This document shows, one piece after another, positions 44,762-55,544 of a stretch of DNA of 64,000 bases (positions within the stretch are counted from its first letter, which is position 1; each line of letters starts with the position of its first letter). Below the pieces are notes generated by a model, which was given only the letters and a program-made list of their open reading frames with translations, had not been told where the DNA came from and did no database searches. This stretch comes from Aspidapion aeneum (Eukaryota; Arthropoda; Insecta; Coleoptera; Brentidae): assembly GCA_963576565.1 (NCBI GenBank), contig OY755047.1:32780851-32844850 (forward strand), written 5' to 3'. Both the position numbers and the translations under genes were made by a program.

Positions 44762-45410
44762 CTGCGAAGCAAATTTTAAAATATAAGATACCATGTAAGA
44801 AAAAAGTGGTATGATAGAAGGTAATAAGGCAGGGAAACCAAAAAATGAGGGAGATACAATAGGGACATTTTGTGTCGCGTTTTTCACACTTCGTTACCGT
44901 TATTATTATTACTGAGTTATTACGCATTTCCAACTTGAGTTCTGTTTATTTTTAATGTTCCAAAATCTCTCTTTGTTTGCCCTGGAAATTACCTTTATCC
45001 TTATTAAGAATAACGGTAACAGCAAATTTGACAGCTGTTACCGTTATTTTCAAAGAAACTTCCAGTGCAACCAAAGGGAGATTTTGGAACATTAAAGATA
45101 AGCATAACACAAATGTCAAGTTAGTAGTTTCACATTCCTTTAACTTTATTTTTTACCGTTATTTTCAATATGGATAAAGAAAACTTCAAGGGCGGTTCAA
45201 CACCTGCGAAGCAAATTTTAAACTATTACATACCATATAAGATAAAGGTTGTATGATAAAAGGCAATAAGGCATGGAAGCCAAAAGATGAGAAAGATACA
45301 ATAGGGACATTTTGTCGCGTTTTTCAAATTACGCTACTGTTATTGTTATTACTAAGTCAACGCGTATTATCAACTTATTATTATATTTATTTTTAATGTT
45401 CCAAAATCTC
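44749..45410 (-). repeat. Direct duplication carrying exon D's 3' splice site
   Basis: 44749-44975 and 45191-45410 share GGGCGGTTCA.CACCTGCGAA, GCAAATTTTAAA, TGATA.AAGG.AATAAGGCA, GATACAATAGGGACATTTTG, TCGCGTTTTTCA and TTAATGTTCCAAAATCTCTC, at clearly high identity. The first includes the last 13 bp of plus-strand exon D sequence plus the upstream intron. The second therefore presents a decoy 3' splice site (AG before 45203, minus strand) upstream of the real one. A palindrome sits between the copies. Confidence 0.8.
44952..45096. repeat. 145-bp palindrome between the duplicated intron ends
   Basis: 44952-45023 and 45034-45096 are inverted: TTAATGTTCCAAAATCTC, TTTG.TTGC.CTGGAA and AATAACGGTAACAGC are the matching blocks, the innermost 15 bp perfectly with a 10-nt loop. 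The outer part of the left arm is also the end of the direct repeat. Confidence 0.75.
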
Positions 45411-45419
45411 TCCTTTTTT

Positions 45420-47155
45420 GAAAAATAAGATAAGCAATATCATTATTTTTTTCTTATTTACACATCAAGTAGGTAATTGTAACTTTTTTGTCATAGTGCG
45501 TAATTTTCATAAATCGAAGACGAAAATGGCTGAAGCCCGCGCCAGGTGCGTTTTGTGGCACACCACACATGCTTGTTGAAGGAGCCATTATTTTAAGTTA
45601 TTTACTGTTGTTTTTGCCATGTTTTTTAGTTATTTGTTTTCTGCAAACAATAACAGATAAGAGTTCATTAATAATAATTGTTCACACACACACAAACCTA
45701 CCAGAAAAAGACGCAGATATTGGGGGAGTCTGCTGATCAAGAACCTGACCCTTTTGTGAACTAGAGTAAACGCGATGCTGAGTTTACGATGGGTAGTGAA
45801 AGCAGTGGCGAATGAATGGTAATGAAACAGACCCTCAGAGTTCATTCACCCCTGCTACGCTTGCACTCACAGGCCAACAGGCTAAGGAAGATACGACAAC
45901 TGCTGTCCAAAATCAAGGTAACATAGCTTTTAATTGGTCTCTAACAGCGCCAACCAAGACTATGTTCCTAGATTAGTTCTTTTGTTACAGGATGCCAAAA
46001 CTAGTGAGTGGTTTACATGTTCTTAGATTAGTTTTGTTAACCAAGTTACCAAAACGCGCCTCGCGCGTTCTGCGTCTTTAGAGGCATTAAAGTACATGCC
46101 AGGCGCGTTCTTGATTTTTTAAATAACAAAACAATCAAATTTTTTGCCGGCAGCGAATGTGTTAACCATAAATTCACACACACCCCAATAACAGTAATTG
46201 TGGCCTTTTAAAATGCGTTGTGTGACATTTGTGGCAACTTAAAGACGTTGCTGCCATTTTGTGACACTGTAATTAGAATAATACCAATTTGCCAGCTTGT
46301 GACACAACAAAACCACTGAATAATTAAACAAATATCTGGAAGCAGAACTGTATTTTCCAGCTAGGTAAAACATTGATATGCCCGGTAACTTTTATACAGT
46401 GGAGAAGGGGGGGTTCAGAAATAAGAAAATTTTAAGTGCGTCACATTATTTAATACCAATGTTTTACAAAGAAGTTCTTAAATAAAATACAGTTCAACCC
46501 AAACGTTGTAGCCAAACAATGAAATTCTACCTACTTCCGAGGCTTCCAGAGTATTTGTGTAATTAAAAAACCAAAAAAAATTGAGTAATAAACAGAATAA
46601 AACTCTAAAAGATTGAATTAAGATGACAAAACTAGAAGCACTTTACAGGTAGATGGACTCCTTTAACAGGTCATAGTGTACATACATCTGAGTCAGTAGC
46701 GTAGGACTCAGTTATATGAATGATTGTTAAAAAAAAATATATATATACTTCCAAAATTATTCCGTCATAGGGGAGATCTAGATCAAATATCTGCTGTCAT
46801 CATTCTACATTGGGTAGAATGAGACAGACAGCAACCCAGTCCGAGATCCACCCCATGAGGTAAAACAATGTAAGGAAACACTAAAAAAAATATAACCTCA
46901 TCTCTCTTTTGTCTCTGCAAGTCGGTCATTGGGTTGTACAAATAACGCAAAGATTTAGTTCATCTTGTTTATTCTAAAGATTGAAGTTGAAGTTAATATT
47001 GGAAACATGCTTAAAATAAATGAGTGTAACAAGGAAACCAGTCAGAGCCAGAATGGCACGCAATAGCAATTTAACCTTAGCTTAATTATGCCGCAAAACT
47101 GAGGTTATGACGTCATACCTTATCTTGCGTTTACAAAAATGTTGAAATTATATGG
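45420..47155. other. Spacer, no convincing gene
   Basis: A 71-codon minus frame at 45630-45845 has no motif. ATGACGTCAT (47106-47115) is another CRE-like palindrome. Nothing else recognised. Confidence 0.4.

Positions 47156-47161
<6 letters not shown>

Positions 47162-47222
<61 letters not shown>
47162..47222. repeat. (TA)n microsatellite
   Basis: About 30 uninterrupted TA units. Confidence 0.97.
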
Positions 47223-47227
<5 letters not shown>

Positions 47228-47612
47228 AATATTATATCTAAGGGTGTACTTGCTCCCACCTTGGTCCTGGTTTATTGAATGAGTAAATAAAAAAAAATAT
47301 TTTATTTTGTAAACCTGGAGTTCTGTTGTCCAGACATCTCCTCACCACTGCACTGGGTCCTGTCCTATTCTGTCCGCGCCTCCCCTGCTGACTAACTAGC
47401 ACATGGTACTAGGGCCGCACATGGTTTCGAAAAGTGTGCTGGATCTTTGCCCGAGCGTAGAACCCTGTGGAAAATGAAATGTTTCAGTTTCCTGAAATTC
47501 GTCAATTTTGCACGAAGTTCCCCTACACCGAGTAACTTAAATCGAGAACCCCATGTCGACTCAATAAAATAAAGCAGATTTAAACAGATGAACTAAAATA
47601 ACCCTAACGTAC

Positions 47613-47692
47613 CTTTCCCAGGGTTACAACTGGCTCCACCTGGCTTCACACCAGCGTCCAGCCCAACTGTCCCGTCGATGGAATTGACAGGG
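47613..47692 (-). CDS. Candidate internal coding exon C (80 nt), unidentified gene
   Basis: Minus strand: pyrimidine-rich 3' splice site CTCCTTTGTCTACAG, 80 nt of about 59% GC in a 30% GC neighbourhood, then GGGAAAG/GTACGT. Only one frame is open; it begins with the third base of a split codon and reads PVNSIDGTVGLDAGVKPGG followed by a short stretch with one Cys, leaving phase 1. That phase fits exon D exactly, with a Gly at the junction. The Gly/Asp/Pro-rich, non-hydrophobic sequence is consistent with a secreted or extracellular segment but matches no family I recognise. Confidence 0.6.
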
Positions 47693-47859
47693 CTGTAGAC
47701 AAAGGAGAAAACCAATATATAGTTTTTATCCAAAAACGTGGTCTTAAAAAAAATAAAAAAACTCCAAAAATTTCCCATGTCTCTTGTCGAAAAAGTACAT
47801 TTTACACGAAAAATAATTACAATTTGGGAGGCAAATATTATCTTGAAGAGTCCTCAAAT

Positions 47860-48480
47860 AATAAAAAAAATGAAAAAAAATAAAATCGAACTTACCACTG
47901 CTCTGTCCCGTTCAAATGGCGTAGGCCGACTTAAATCCCCTTCAAAAGGGTATGAGCGTCACTTCAGGATTCGCCTAAACACGACGGACTCACTTCTACA
48001 GTTTCTGGGATATCTCCTGCAGTCGCTGCAGTGCCAATAACCAAAAACAAAGGCGATCCCAGAAACTGTTGTCGACCCAGCCAAAATTCGTTAGCAAGAG
48101 ACCAGGCACTCCGTCGAGAATACCAAAATAATGAAGCCACCGGAAACCGTTCGTAGATTTGGTGGGGAGTGGGGACGGTAAAACGCATAGTACCAACCTA
48201 ATTTTCCCGGTTAGATTCAAATAAGGATGCAAAGCTATTTATAAAAAAAAATTTTCGCCAAAAAATCTCTACTTCGGTTGCAAGACTGGAAGAAAAAAAC
48301 CCGCGGTTTTCAAACTAACCAATGAGGAAACACAACAATAGTCCCGTACCGGTATATAGGGGGCAGCACCGACCAAGGGGATATTGAAAAATACGTAAAA
48401 CGCGCATTGAGGTGTTGTCGGATCTATTTCCACGGTTGAAATTTTTATAACAAGGACGTCGAGACACCCTTCATACATAG
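47860..48480. other. GC-richer block open on both strands, unassigned
   Basis: Overlapping frames of 69-100 codons (47738-48040 plus, 47964-48188 and 47996-48232 minus, 48269-48478 minus) occur without a recognisable domain. CAGTTTCTGGGAT (47999-48011) and ATCCCAGAAACTG (48056-48068) form a 13-bp stem. A minus-strand GTAAGTTC at 47893 could be a 5' splice site, but every plausible preceding exon has a stop or wrong phase. Probably an unrecognised repeat. Confidence 0.3.
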
Positions 48481-48489
48481 ACCGAACAT

Positions 48490-48832
48490 TTGCCTACCGG
48501 CCCCCTGCCAACATAGCAAGTAGAAGGAAAATAACCAGACGGACTATAAGAAGCTCAGCATTGAAACCATCAACTGTAAAATCAATTACTGGAGATCAGA
48601 GCTTGCATCAAACCCAGAAATATTCGAACACTCAACCAATTCCCATATGAGTAAAGCTGTACTAAGTGTAGAATTTCGTTGTATTTTAGTTACAGTCTTA
48701 GTCAAAAGTTACCTTTGCTCTTTATAAATGTTTTCTCTATGATTCATATGGTTTGACGCCATTTTTGTAAAACATTTCTACATTAATAAAGTTGTTTCTG
48801 AACCTGAACCTAAAAATACACATTGAACTACT
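48490..48832 (+). other. Possible LINE 3' end
   Basis: A segment that ends ATTAATAAAGTTGTTTCTGAACCTGAACCTAAA (described here in pieces: polyadenylation-like AATAAAG, then a TGAACC duplication) looks like the 3' tail of a LINE with a short repeat tail. Upstream coding similarity is not clear. Confidence 0.35.
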
Positions 48833-48839
48833 GCTCAAA

Positions 48840-49890
48840 CTCGGCACAAGAGTGTTCAGATGTTAAGTTTGCTCACCACTAGCCAGCCCTACAAACCCTT
48901 CAATCCGACTAACTGAGCTAGTTATTAACTTTACATAACTATGATTATATATAAATTTATATAATATAAAAATACGATTTTGTTTACTCTTTTAGTCCTG
49001 GTTTTTATTCCTCGTTTATCTTCCATTTAGGAAAGTGCATAACTCGTATTTATTTTATCTTCACTTTATCAAATTAATAAAGATATCAAAGTGGGCGGAG
49101 CCTCGGTTGTTACTGGTCAAACCGTGGACCTAAATATGTTTTCGTGCTATCACAACTAGCTATGAGGTTCGGATTGTGCCAATATCCTCGAGAATAAACG
49201 TAAGGGAATGAAATGTTCATCTAAATGTTTCCTTCCTGTTACTGAAACCATTTGTGATGCGGCAACGCCGCCATTCCCCAGCAGTCCAGCTGTTTAATTT
49301 CGTGAACGTCAATGAAACTATGAAATTCCCCAGATAAACAAACAATCAAAAGTTTTAATGTGATTTTTCCGAAACCTGTGATCCTAAATTCCAATTACGA
49401 TGTCCAGATAATGCGATGTGCGTAGTGTCCACAGTAATTCGATGGAATGTCTCCTTTATAAGGTAACTTTTTGGACACTATATAACCTCCAAACCTAGCT
49501 CTATAAAATACCCTTAATTTGTGTACAGAAAGACGGGTCGAAGAGCCCTGATTATTTACCTGCACAAACAAATATGTAACGTTGCCTTAAACGTAAAAAT
49601 GACACGTTACATAATCTTGCAAATTCATGCTACTAGAATTAACATTTTGACTATTTAGATGCGTTAGATGGCACTATTTTAAAGTATTTTATATGATAAG
49701 CTGTTTAGGGTTTGAGCTGTTAACTTAACTTTAAAACTTTATTTAGCAAGAATATGCTACAATTTTAATAATAGTAAAGTAAATTACATTAAAATCTAAT
49801 TGTTAGCTATATAAATATTATAGACTAAGTAATATTTTCAACTGTAACACAATAATTTATTCTACCTGCATCCAAATGAATAATACTATA
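48840..49890. other. Spacer with one splice-bounded open segment
   Basis: On the minus strand, TTTGTTTGTGCAG at 49560 is followed by 53 open codons (49559-49398) without a stop, but there is no clear 5' splice site, and the segment itself begins GTAAAT. It is noted as a weak exon candidate only. The rest shows nothing. Confidence 0.25.
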
Positions 49891-49899
49891 ATTAAACAA

Positions 49900-51000
49900 A
49901 CATTGAAAATAAATATTTTTTTAAACTTTTTTTAAATGTGTTTAATTTCTTTTCATTTTTTATTGAGTTTTTTAATTTACTGAATTCTGACAAACCTTTA
50001 CAAAAAATTGATTTTTGGACAAATAATTTTTGGGAATTATTTAAATGAAAATCGTCTTTGTATCTTGCATAATGTGAATGGAAATTTGAATTTTGGAGGA
50101 CAAAATCTTTAAGTTGTTCTGGTAGTAGATTGTTTTAAATTTTGTAAATAAATATACAAACATTATAGAAAATGCAATTTTTTACATTAAGCCAATTTAA
50201 TTTTTTTAACATTAGTGTAATTTTTGTGTATTTATCTGCTTTAAGAATTATTCTCATTGCTCTATTTTGTAATATTTGAAGTTTATCTAAAATATTTTCA
50301 TTCGCTGTGTATAATATAGTTGAGCAGTAGGAAAAATGTGGTAATATTGTTGTATTGTAAACACATTTTTTAGAAAAAAATGATAAATAATAACTAATCC
50401 TTCCGAAATGCCCAATTTTTTAGGTAATTTTTGATATAATATATTCGTAGTATTTATCAAGCTTTAATTTTGAATCTATAATGATGCCAAGATATTTGAA
50501 TGAATTTGTAATTTCTAATTTCTCATTATTTATTGTAATTGCAAAATTTGTTAAGTTGCTTTTTGAATTTAAAGCCAATGTACTACATTTTCTAATTCTG
50601 TGTCCTGTTGCATAAATAATTTTTAAACCATTCTAATACTTTTCCCCTTAGACCAAATTTATAAATTTTTTTAATAACCTATCCCTGTCAATAGTTTCAT
50701 TTTTCTCAAAACTTCTTTTCCATGTTTCTATTGTACTGCAATTTCTGTAGAATGTTTTTGCCTAAATCCTGTTTGTTATTGTACGAAAATTTTGTTGCTG
50801 TCTATAAAATTTAAAAACTGGTCATATACCACTTCTTCCAATAAGTTTTCAATATCCCATAAAATATTTATTGGTCTTAATTCATCATATCTTTTACTAT
50901 TTTTAACTTTTGGTACAGGTGTAATATATGAGTTTGAGTATTTTTGGAATTTCTCCGTTTTTTAAGCACGTGTTTTTTAGATTTAAAAGTGGATATCCTA
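49900..51000 (-). pseudogene. CR1-like LINE reverse transcriptase, catalytic core deleted
   Basis: Found by reading the minus strand; no long open frame survives. Upstream end: QTGFRQKHSTEIAVQ near 50790-50750, ETIDRDRLLKK near 50690. Then the thumb and tail: NSFKYLGIIIDSKLKLDKYY (50500-50440), KIGHFGRISYYLSFF, LPHFSYCSTILYTANENILD, LQILQNRAMRIILKADKYT (50290-50230), LKKLNWLNV, YNVCIFIYKI, LPEQLKDF. The segment that should hold GxPQG and F/YADD is missing, so motifs B and C were lost by deletion. Same supergroup as 42440-43476, 53209-54565 and 57040-58580. Confidence 0.8.
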
Positions 51001-51540
51001 TGACCGAAAATGTTTCTTTCATTAGATTTTTGTTTAAAACTTAATTTTTATTATTATTTGATTTTAAATTTGCAACTTTGTTTTTCAGTTGATTTAATAT
51101 TACTTCTTCAAATTGGCAATCATTTTTTTCCTAGAGCTTTGTTTTAAATCGTTAAATAAAATAAAAATTTTAACGTTTAGTGAGTAGGTCGTAAAGTTGA
51201 AAAATAGCTATAAAATCCACAAAAAATAAATAAAATTATTGTAGTTATAATACGGTAATGATATAGTTAAAAATTGGCATGCGTCTAAATTTCCATTATA
51301 CTGGAACAATGATTCTAAAATTGTTTACTTAGTAGTCAGGTTTAATATAGACCGTTTTTAGCTCCAGCTTGCCTATTTGTGATATAATATTGTCTGATAC
51401 ATCGAAATTTTTAGAAAAAATGTAGAATACCCCCTCCAAGTGTGGCGTTTTTTCAAAAAATGTAAAATTTGGATTAATTTCCCTTTAGTTTTTTAAATCC
51501 GCCATTTTTTTGCATTTTCGTAGATAATTTAATCATCTAC
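51000..51540. other. AT-rich spacer
   Basis: No feature recognised. Confidence 0.45.
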
Positions 51541-51551
51541 CCTCTAATCTA

Positions 51552-51623
51552 AGGCGGGTAGTGCCGTGGTATGGTCGTCGGCTTCACATGCAGAAGGTAC
51601 CAGACTCGCGTCTCGAACAATGC
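51552..51623 (+). tRNA. tRNA-derived SINE-like head
   Basis: GGCGGGTAGTGCCGTGGTAT followed by GGTCGTCGGCTTC-ACATGCA-GAAGG resembles the 5' half of a tRNA with A box and anticodon arm. The B-box region GACTCGCGTCTCGAAC is mutated from GGTTCGAxTCC. An A-rich run (51625-51640) follows. More likely a SINE or other repeat than a working tRNA gene. Confidence 0.4.
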
Positions 51624-51655
51624 AAAACAAAAAAAAAATATGTCGCCCTGTCGCC

Positions 51656-51893
51656 GACTTCCTTTTCAGCGTTTAACAGCCGTCATCGAATAAGCATGCG
51701 ATGCGATGCGCGCAAAATATATAAGTCGACATTGAATATCGAGAATATATGCAGGTGTAGTCCAGGAGCTGAAAGGCAGCCAGCCGAGGAACCAGAAATA
51801 ATAAACCAAGAGCCCGCTATAAGTGCTATATAGTCAGAACCAGGACGGCGCCACCATAAATCTCTCACGACGACGCTGAAAAGGAAAGAAGTC
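51656..51893. repeat. Short-arm inverted repeat next to the SINE-like head
   Basis: GACTTCCTTTTCAGCGT (51656-51672) is inverted at 51873-51893 (ACGCTGAAAAGGAAAGAAGTC, with a 4-bp insertion). The interior has GC-rich simple repeats (GCGATGCGATGCGCGC). Frames at 51561-51833 and 51683-51868 are considered non-coding. Confidence 0.5.
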
Positions 51894-51899
51894 TATCGT

Positions 51900-52550
51900 C
51901 TATAGTTCTGCTGGGACGATAGCCACGTTAGATAGATGCAAGTCTAACATGTAGCAAAATCACCTTTCGGAAGGGGTGTAAAAGCGTGGGTCCACTGTGT
52001 ATACTTGCTACGCAGTATAAAGATCCCTGCCCTCGACAAAGAGGTGTCAGTTTGATATTATGATGTTAGGACAAATTGGGGTTTGCGAAAAGCGCGCACC
52101 GTGTGCCTCGTCGCTAGACCAAAAATCGTCTCCCCACCACTACTACTACTGCTTTTAGTCGTGCTAATATAGCTCTGTAGTTGTGTCATACATCGATAAA
52201 TTGGAAATTTTACGAGCTATAAAAATATTATAACCAATTTTAACGTATCTCTTATTGGTTGTTGTAAACTGTCCAGAAATCTGTGTTACCTATAAATTAT
52301 AACAAAAAATAGATTTTTTCTAAAGTCACATATTGAAGATTGATTTTGCAAGTTTGTTGATGGCCCCTACCACCCTTTACAGTTTGTCGGTATATTTTTG
52401 GGACACCCTATGTTTTACCACTCTTTTTTTGCTGTTTTTATAGCTTTCTTTAATTCTTAATTCTAAATTATTTGAATTTTTTTTAACGCAAAAACTAGTC
52501 TGATTCATAATAAAATATAGTACTTCTAATACAAAAAGATTTTCTCTTAA
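51900..52550. other. Spacer
   Basis: GGGACACCCTATG (52399-52411) is a DNA-element-end-like motif; no other feature. Confidence 0.4.
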
Positions 52551-52554
52551 TCAA

Positions 52555-53208
52555 AATCAAATCAAATCAAAATTAGCTTTATTAGTCAGAATACAATAGT
52601 ATACATTGACAAAGCCTTGCTTATCTAAAGTACAAATATCCAACTAAAAGCTTTAAAACTATGGAGATACATTAATCCCTATCAAAATAACAATAATAGA
52701 AAAACTAAATAAAGTTTAAAAATAAATTTAACTAACATTTGATGTACCTACTTTTAATTGCTAACGCCATAATTTTATTTAAGTTCAAATACAAAAATTG
52801 GCTTTATTAGTCAGTTTACCAAAGTAGACATTGACAAAAGCCTCATTTATGCAATTATAGTCTATTGAACACTAAATAATTATTATTGATTTAAAATTAT
52901 TTAAATAAAAAAAAGTCAATCAGTCAAACTTAAAGCTATATAAAAATCGGTTAAAATAAGAAAAATCTAAAATTTGATTAAAACATAACGACACCAAAAT
53001 TTAAATTCAATGAAAATTATTGATTTAAAATTATTTAAATAAAAAAAGTAAGCCAAACTTAAAACTATAGATAAAAATTGGTAAACACAATAAAAAGCTA
53101 AAACTTGATTAAAACAAAACGACGTCAAAATTTACATTCAATAAAATCAAAACCCCACGATCTGTGTCAGATTTTGTCAGATAAACCTAAATATAAAAAT
53201 AAATAGTT
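52555..53208 (-). other. LINE 3' UTR with internal duplications and ATTTG-type tail
   Basis: Follows the stop of the LINE at 53209. It contains two tandem 133-bp copies (52883-53015 and 53017-53150, both starting ATTATTGATTTAAAATTATT) and a further pair with GGCTTTATTAGTCAG and GACATTGACAAA (52575 and 52797). It ends in a short tandem tail (AATCAAATCAAATCAAA on the plus strand, 52553-52570), the usual way CR1-like elements end. Confidence 0.75.
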
Positions 53209-54565
53209 TCAGTCAGCAAAGTATTCTTCCAAAGTATAGTAAGCTTTGCTCGCTAAAAAATCTTTTGTTTTTCTTCTAAATTTCCCTAGATTTTTTATTT
53301 CTCTAAACTCAACTGGCAAATGATTAAAAAGCTTTTTTCCATTGTAAATAAATGAGTTTTTAACCAAAGTTGAGCGAGGTATGGGAAGATTAAGAGTAAA
53401 AGTATTACGAGTGTTATACTGTCTAGGTAATAATAATTCATGACGATACTTTTTAAACATTAAACATACAGTTTCTAAAATAAAAATATAACACAAAGTT
53501 AAAATTCTATGCCTCAAAAAAAGAGGCCTGCAAGAAATGCGCTTTTTGACTCCACACAAATTCCTTATTGCCCTTTTTTGGAGGACAAAAACTGAATTTA
53601 TTAAAAACTGCGAACAGGATCCCCAAAAGCAAATGCCATATCGAAGATGCGATTCTACCAACGAGTGATAAACATTTTTGGCAACATCCAAGCCAAGGTT
53701 ATCACCAATCACTCTCACAGCATAGCAGTTTAAAGCAATTTTACTTTGAAGGTTTGCAATATGCTTATCGAACTTTAAACATCGATCGATTGTTAGACCT
53801 AAAAATCTGTTTATTTCTGGATTTGATAAAACTTCATTTTCTAGTGTGATATCACCTATATCACATTTAAAATTTAAAATGTGTGTTTTTGATATATTAA
53901 AGGACAGAAAGTTTGCGTCACACCATTGTTTTATTTTACAAATATCGTTCTGAACATCAATATTTAGTCTGTCTATATCAGTATTGTGCCAAAGAACTGT
54001 GTTATCGTCACAAAAAGCTGTTATTTTGCCCGTAATGTCAATGTTTGGTAGGTCATTAACAAAAACCAAAAATAATATTGGGCCCAAAATTGCACCCTGA
54101 GGAACACCTGTATCAACTTCTTATTCAACTGAAGTTTCTTCGTTAAAAAAACCTGATTGAAGTCTCCCAGACAAATATGAGCGAAACCAATCTAAAGCTA
54201 TGCCTCTGACTCCATATTTTTGCAGTTTTTGCAGCAATATTCTGTGATTCACACAATCAAAGGCTTTCGATAGATCACAAAATATAGCAGCAGCCTTCTC
54301 ACCAGAGTTAAGCTTAACATAAACGTCTTCCAAAAAGCCAAAAATAGCGTCGTCGGTACTTTTTGCAGCCTGAAAGCCGAATTGGTGACTATTTAACGGA
54401 TTATTTTTAGTTAAAAAAGCTGTTAAGCGAATTTGTACCAGTTTCTCGACTATTTTAGCTAATTTAGGCAATAAGGCAATCGGTCGAAAATTTGATGGGT
54501 TATGTTGGTCTCCCCCCTTAAACAATGGAACCACAACTGCTTTTTTGAGTGTTTCTGAAAATTTC
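53209..54565 (-). pseudogene. CR1-like LINE reverse transcriptase, one in-frame stop
   Basis: Almost intact RT of a non-LTR retrotransposon. Minus strand, one frame throughout: [14 protein letters not shown] at the start, [49 protein letters not shown] (motif A), a TAA stop at 54121-54123, then GVPQGAILGPILF (motif B) and AFCDDNT (motif C, 53996-54016). The thumb follows (NRFLGLTIDRCLKF, SHLRYGICFWGS) and the tail ends LEEYFAD at 53209. The third residue-position Ala of F/YADD is Cys. The 5' truncation lies near 54565; endonuclease and ORF1 are missing. Apart from the stop there is no frameshift in 440 codons, so it is the youngest CR1-like copy here. The plus frame at 53568-53849 is a shadow. 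Confidence 0.92.
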
Positions 54566-54569
54566 TTAT

Positions 54570-55390
54570 CTTATTCGCGCACAAAAGCGAAACTCCTTAC
54601 TCCAAGATTTTGCGACAAGACATTATACTTCACTTGCTTGGAGGCTTTCGTGTTTTTTGCGTGTTAATGCCAATTACCCTGCAAGGTTTAAAACCCAAGT
54701 AATTCCCTTTCCATTAAAATCAGTCATCAGTATGCCGCTTATTGGACATCTGTCGAACTTTTATCATTTTCTGTATCATAAAAATTGTGCTCATTATAAT
54801 TAGTTACTACTTGTTACACGTTGTGTGACGCAAAGAAACTATGTTCGAGTATATTTTTACCTCTCTGACCCGCGCAGTTATGGTTAGAGAAGGTATTAGA
54901 TTTTTTTTTTTGAGATGACGTCAAAAAAATATTTTTTTTTGGTGTATTTTGACCTATCTTAGCAATATTGTCGTAACGTCTGTCTAGGTGTGTGTGTGTA
55001 TGTGTATGTCTATCCGTAACATAATAGTTCCTAAACCGCTGAACCGATTTTTATGAAATTTTCAGGTAAAATAGTGTATAATACGGTAAAACTCTGATTA
55101 TATTTTAGTCAAAATTCATTAATGCTAATGCAATTTTTTGACAGTTTAAAAATTGAAAATATGCTAACTTCGTAACGGAGCATCGTACCAATATGCAGTT
55201 TTCTGAGTATAGTAAAACACGTTTTCCTCAATAATTTATTTAAAAACTTCATAGGAGCTTCCGTTTCAGAGATATTTACAAATACTGTTTTCAAGGCTGA
55301 TATAGCATGGAGTTCACACTTAGAGTGTGCTAATTGGCTAGAAAGGTATAAGTTCCATCATGGATCCAATTATTTAGGTTCCTTTTTGTA
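54570..55390. other. Spacer with a common repeat motif
   Basis: A TGTGTGTGTATGTGTATGTC run (54989-55010) followed by AAACCGCTGAACCGATTTTT (55032-55051) recurs in many insect repeats, so this is probably part of an unrecognised element. No coding frame. Confidence 0.35.
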
Positions 55391-55396
55391 TCCTAA

Positions 55397-55521
55397 TAGT
55401 TTATTTTGTTTTCATTTGTGGGTTGAGGACAGATTAGGAACAGAAAACTAGTTAACTTTGCAAGAGATAAGTTAGTTTTTATTTCCTAGCTTGTTCTCAA
55501 ACCACGAATAAAAATAATACT
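55397..55521. repeat. Imperfect hairpin, ~55-bp arms
   Basis: 55397-55458 and 55468-55521 pair with several mismatches: ATTTGTGGGTTGAG with CTCAAACCACGAAT, and TAGGAA with TTCCTA, are the clearest parts. It lies immediately outside the motif cluster starting at 55545. Confidence 0.6.
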
Positions 55522-55544
55522 AGGGAAGTCCGTGAATATTTTTT

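Noticed and set aside
45522..45546. Plus-strand ATGGCTGAAGCCCGCGCCAG/GTGCGT as a first exon
   Set aside because: Single short match with no partner exon on the plus strand.
47162..47222. (TA)n run as an origin or regulatory site
   Set aside because: Simple microsatellite; nothing else supports a function.
47893..48030. Exon candidate ending at the minus-strand GTAAGTTC
   Set aside because: All three frames have stops when extended to the nearest 3' splice sites, and its phase does not fit exon C.
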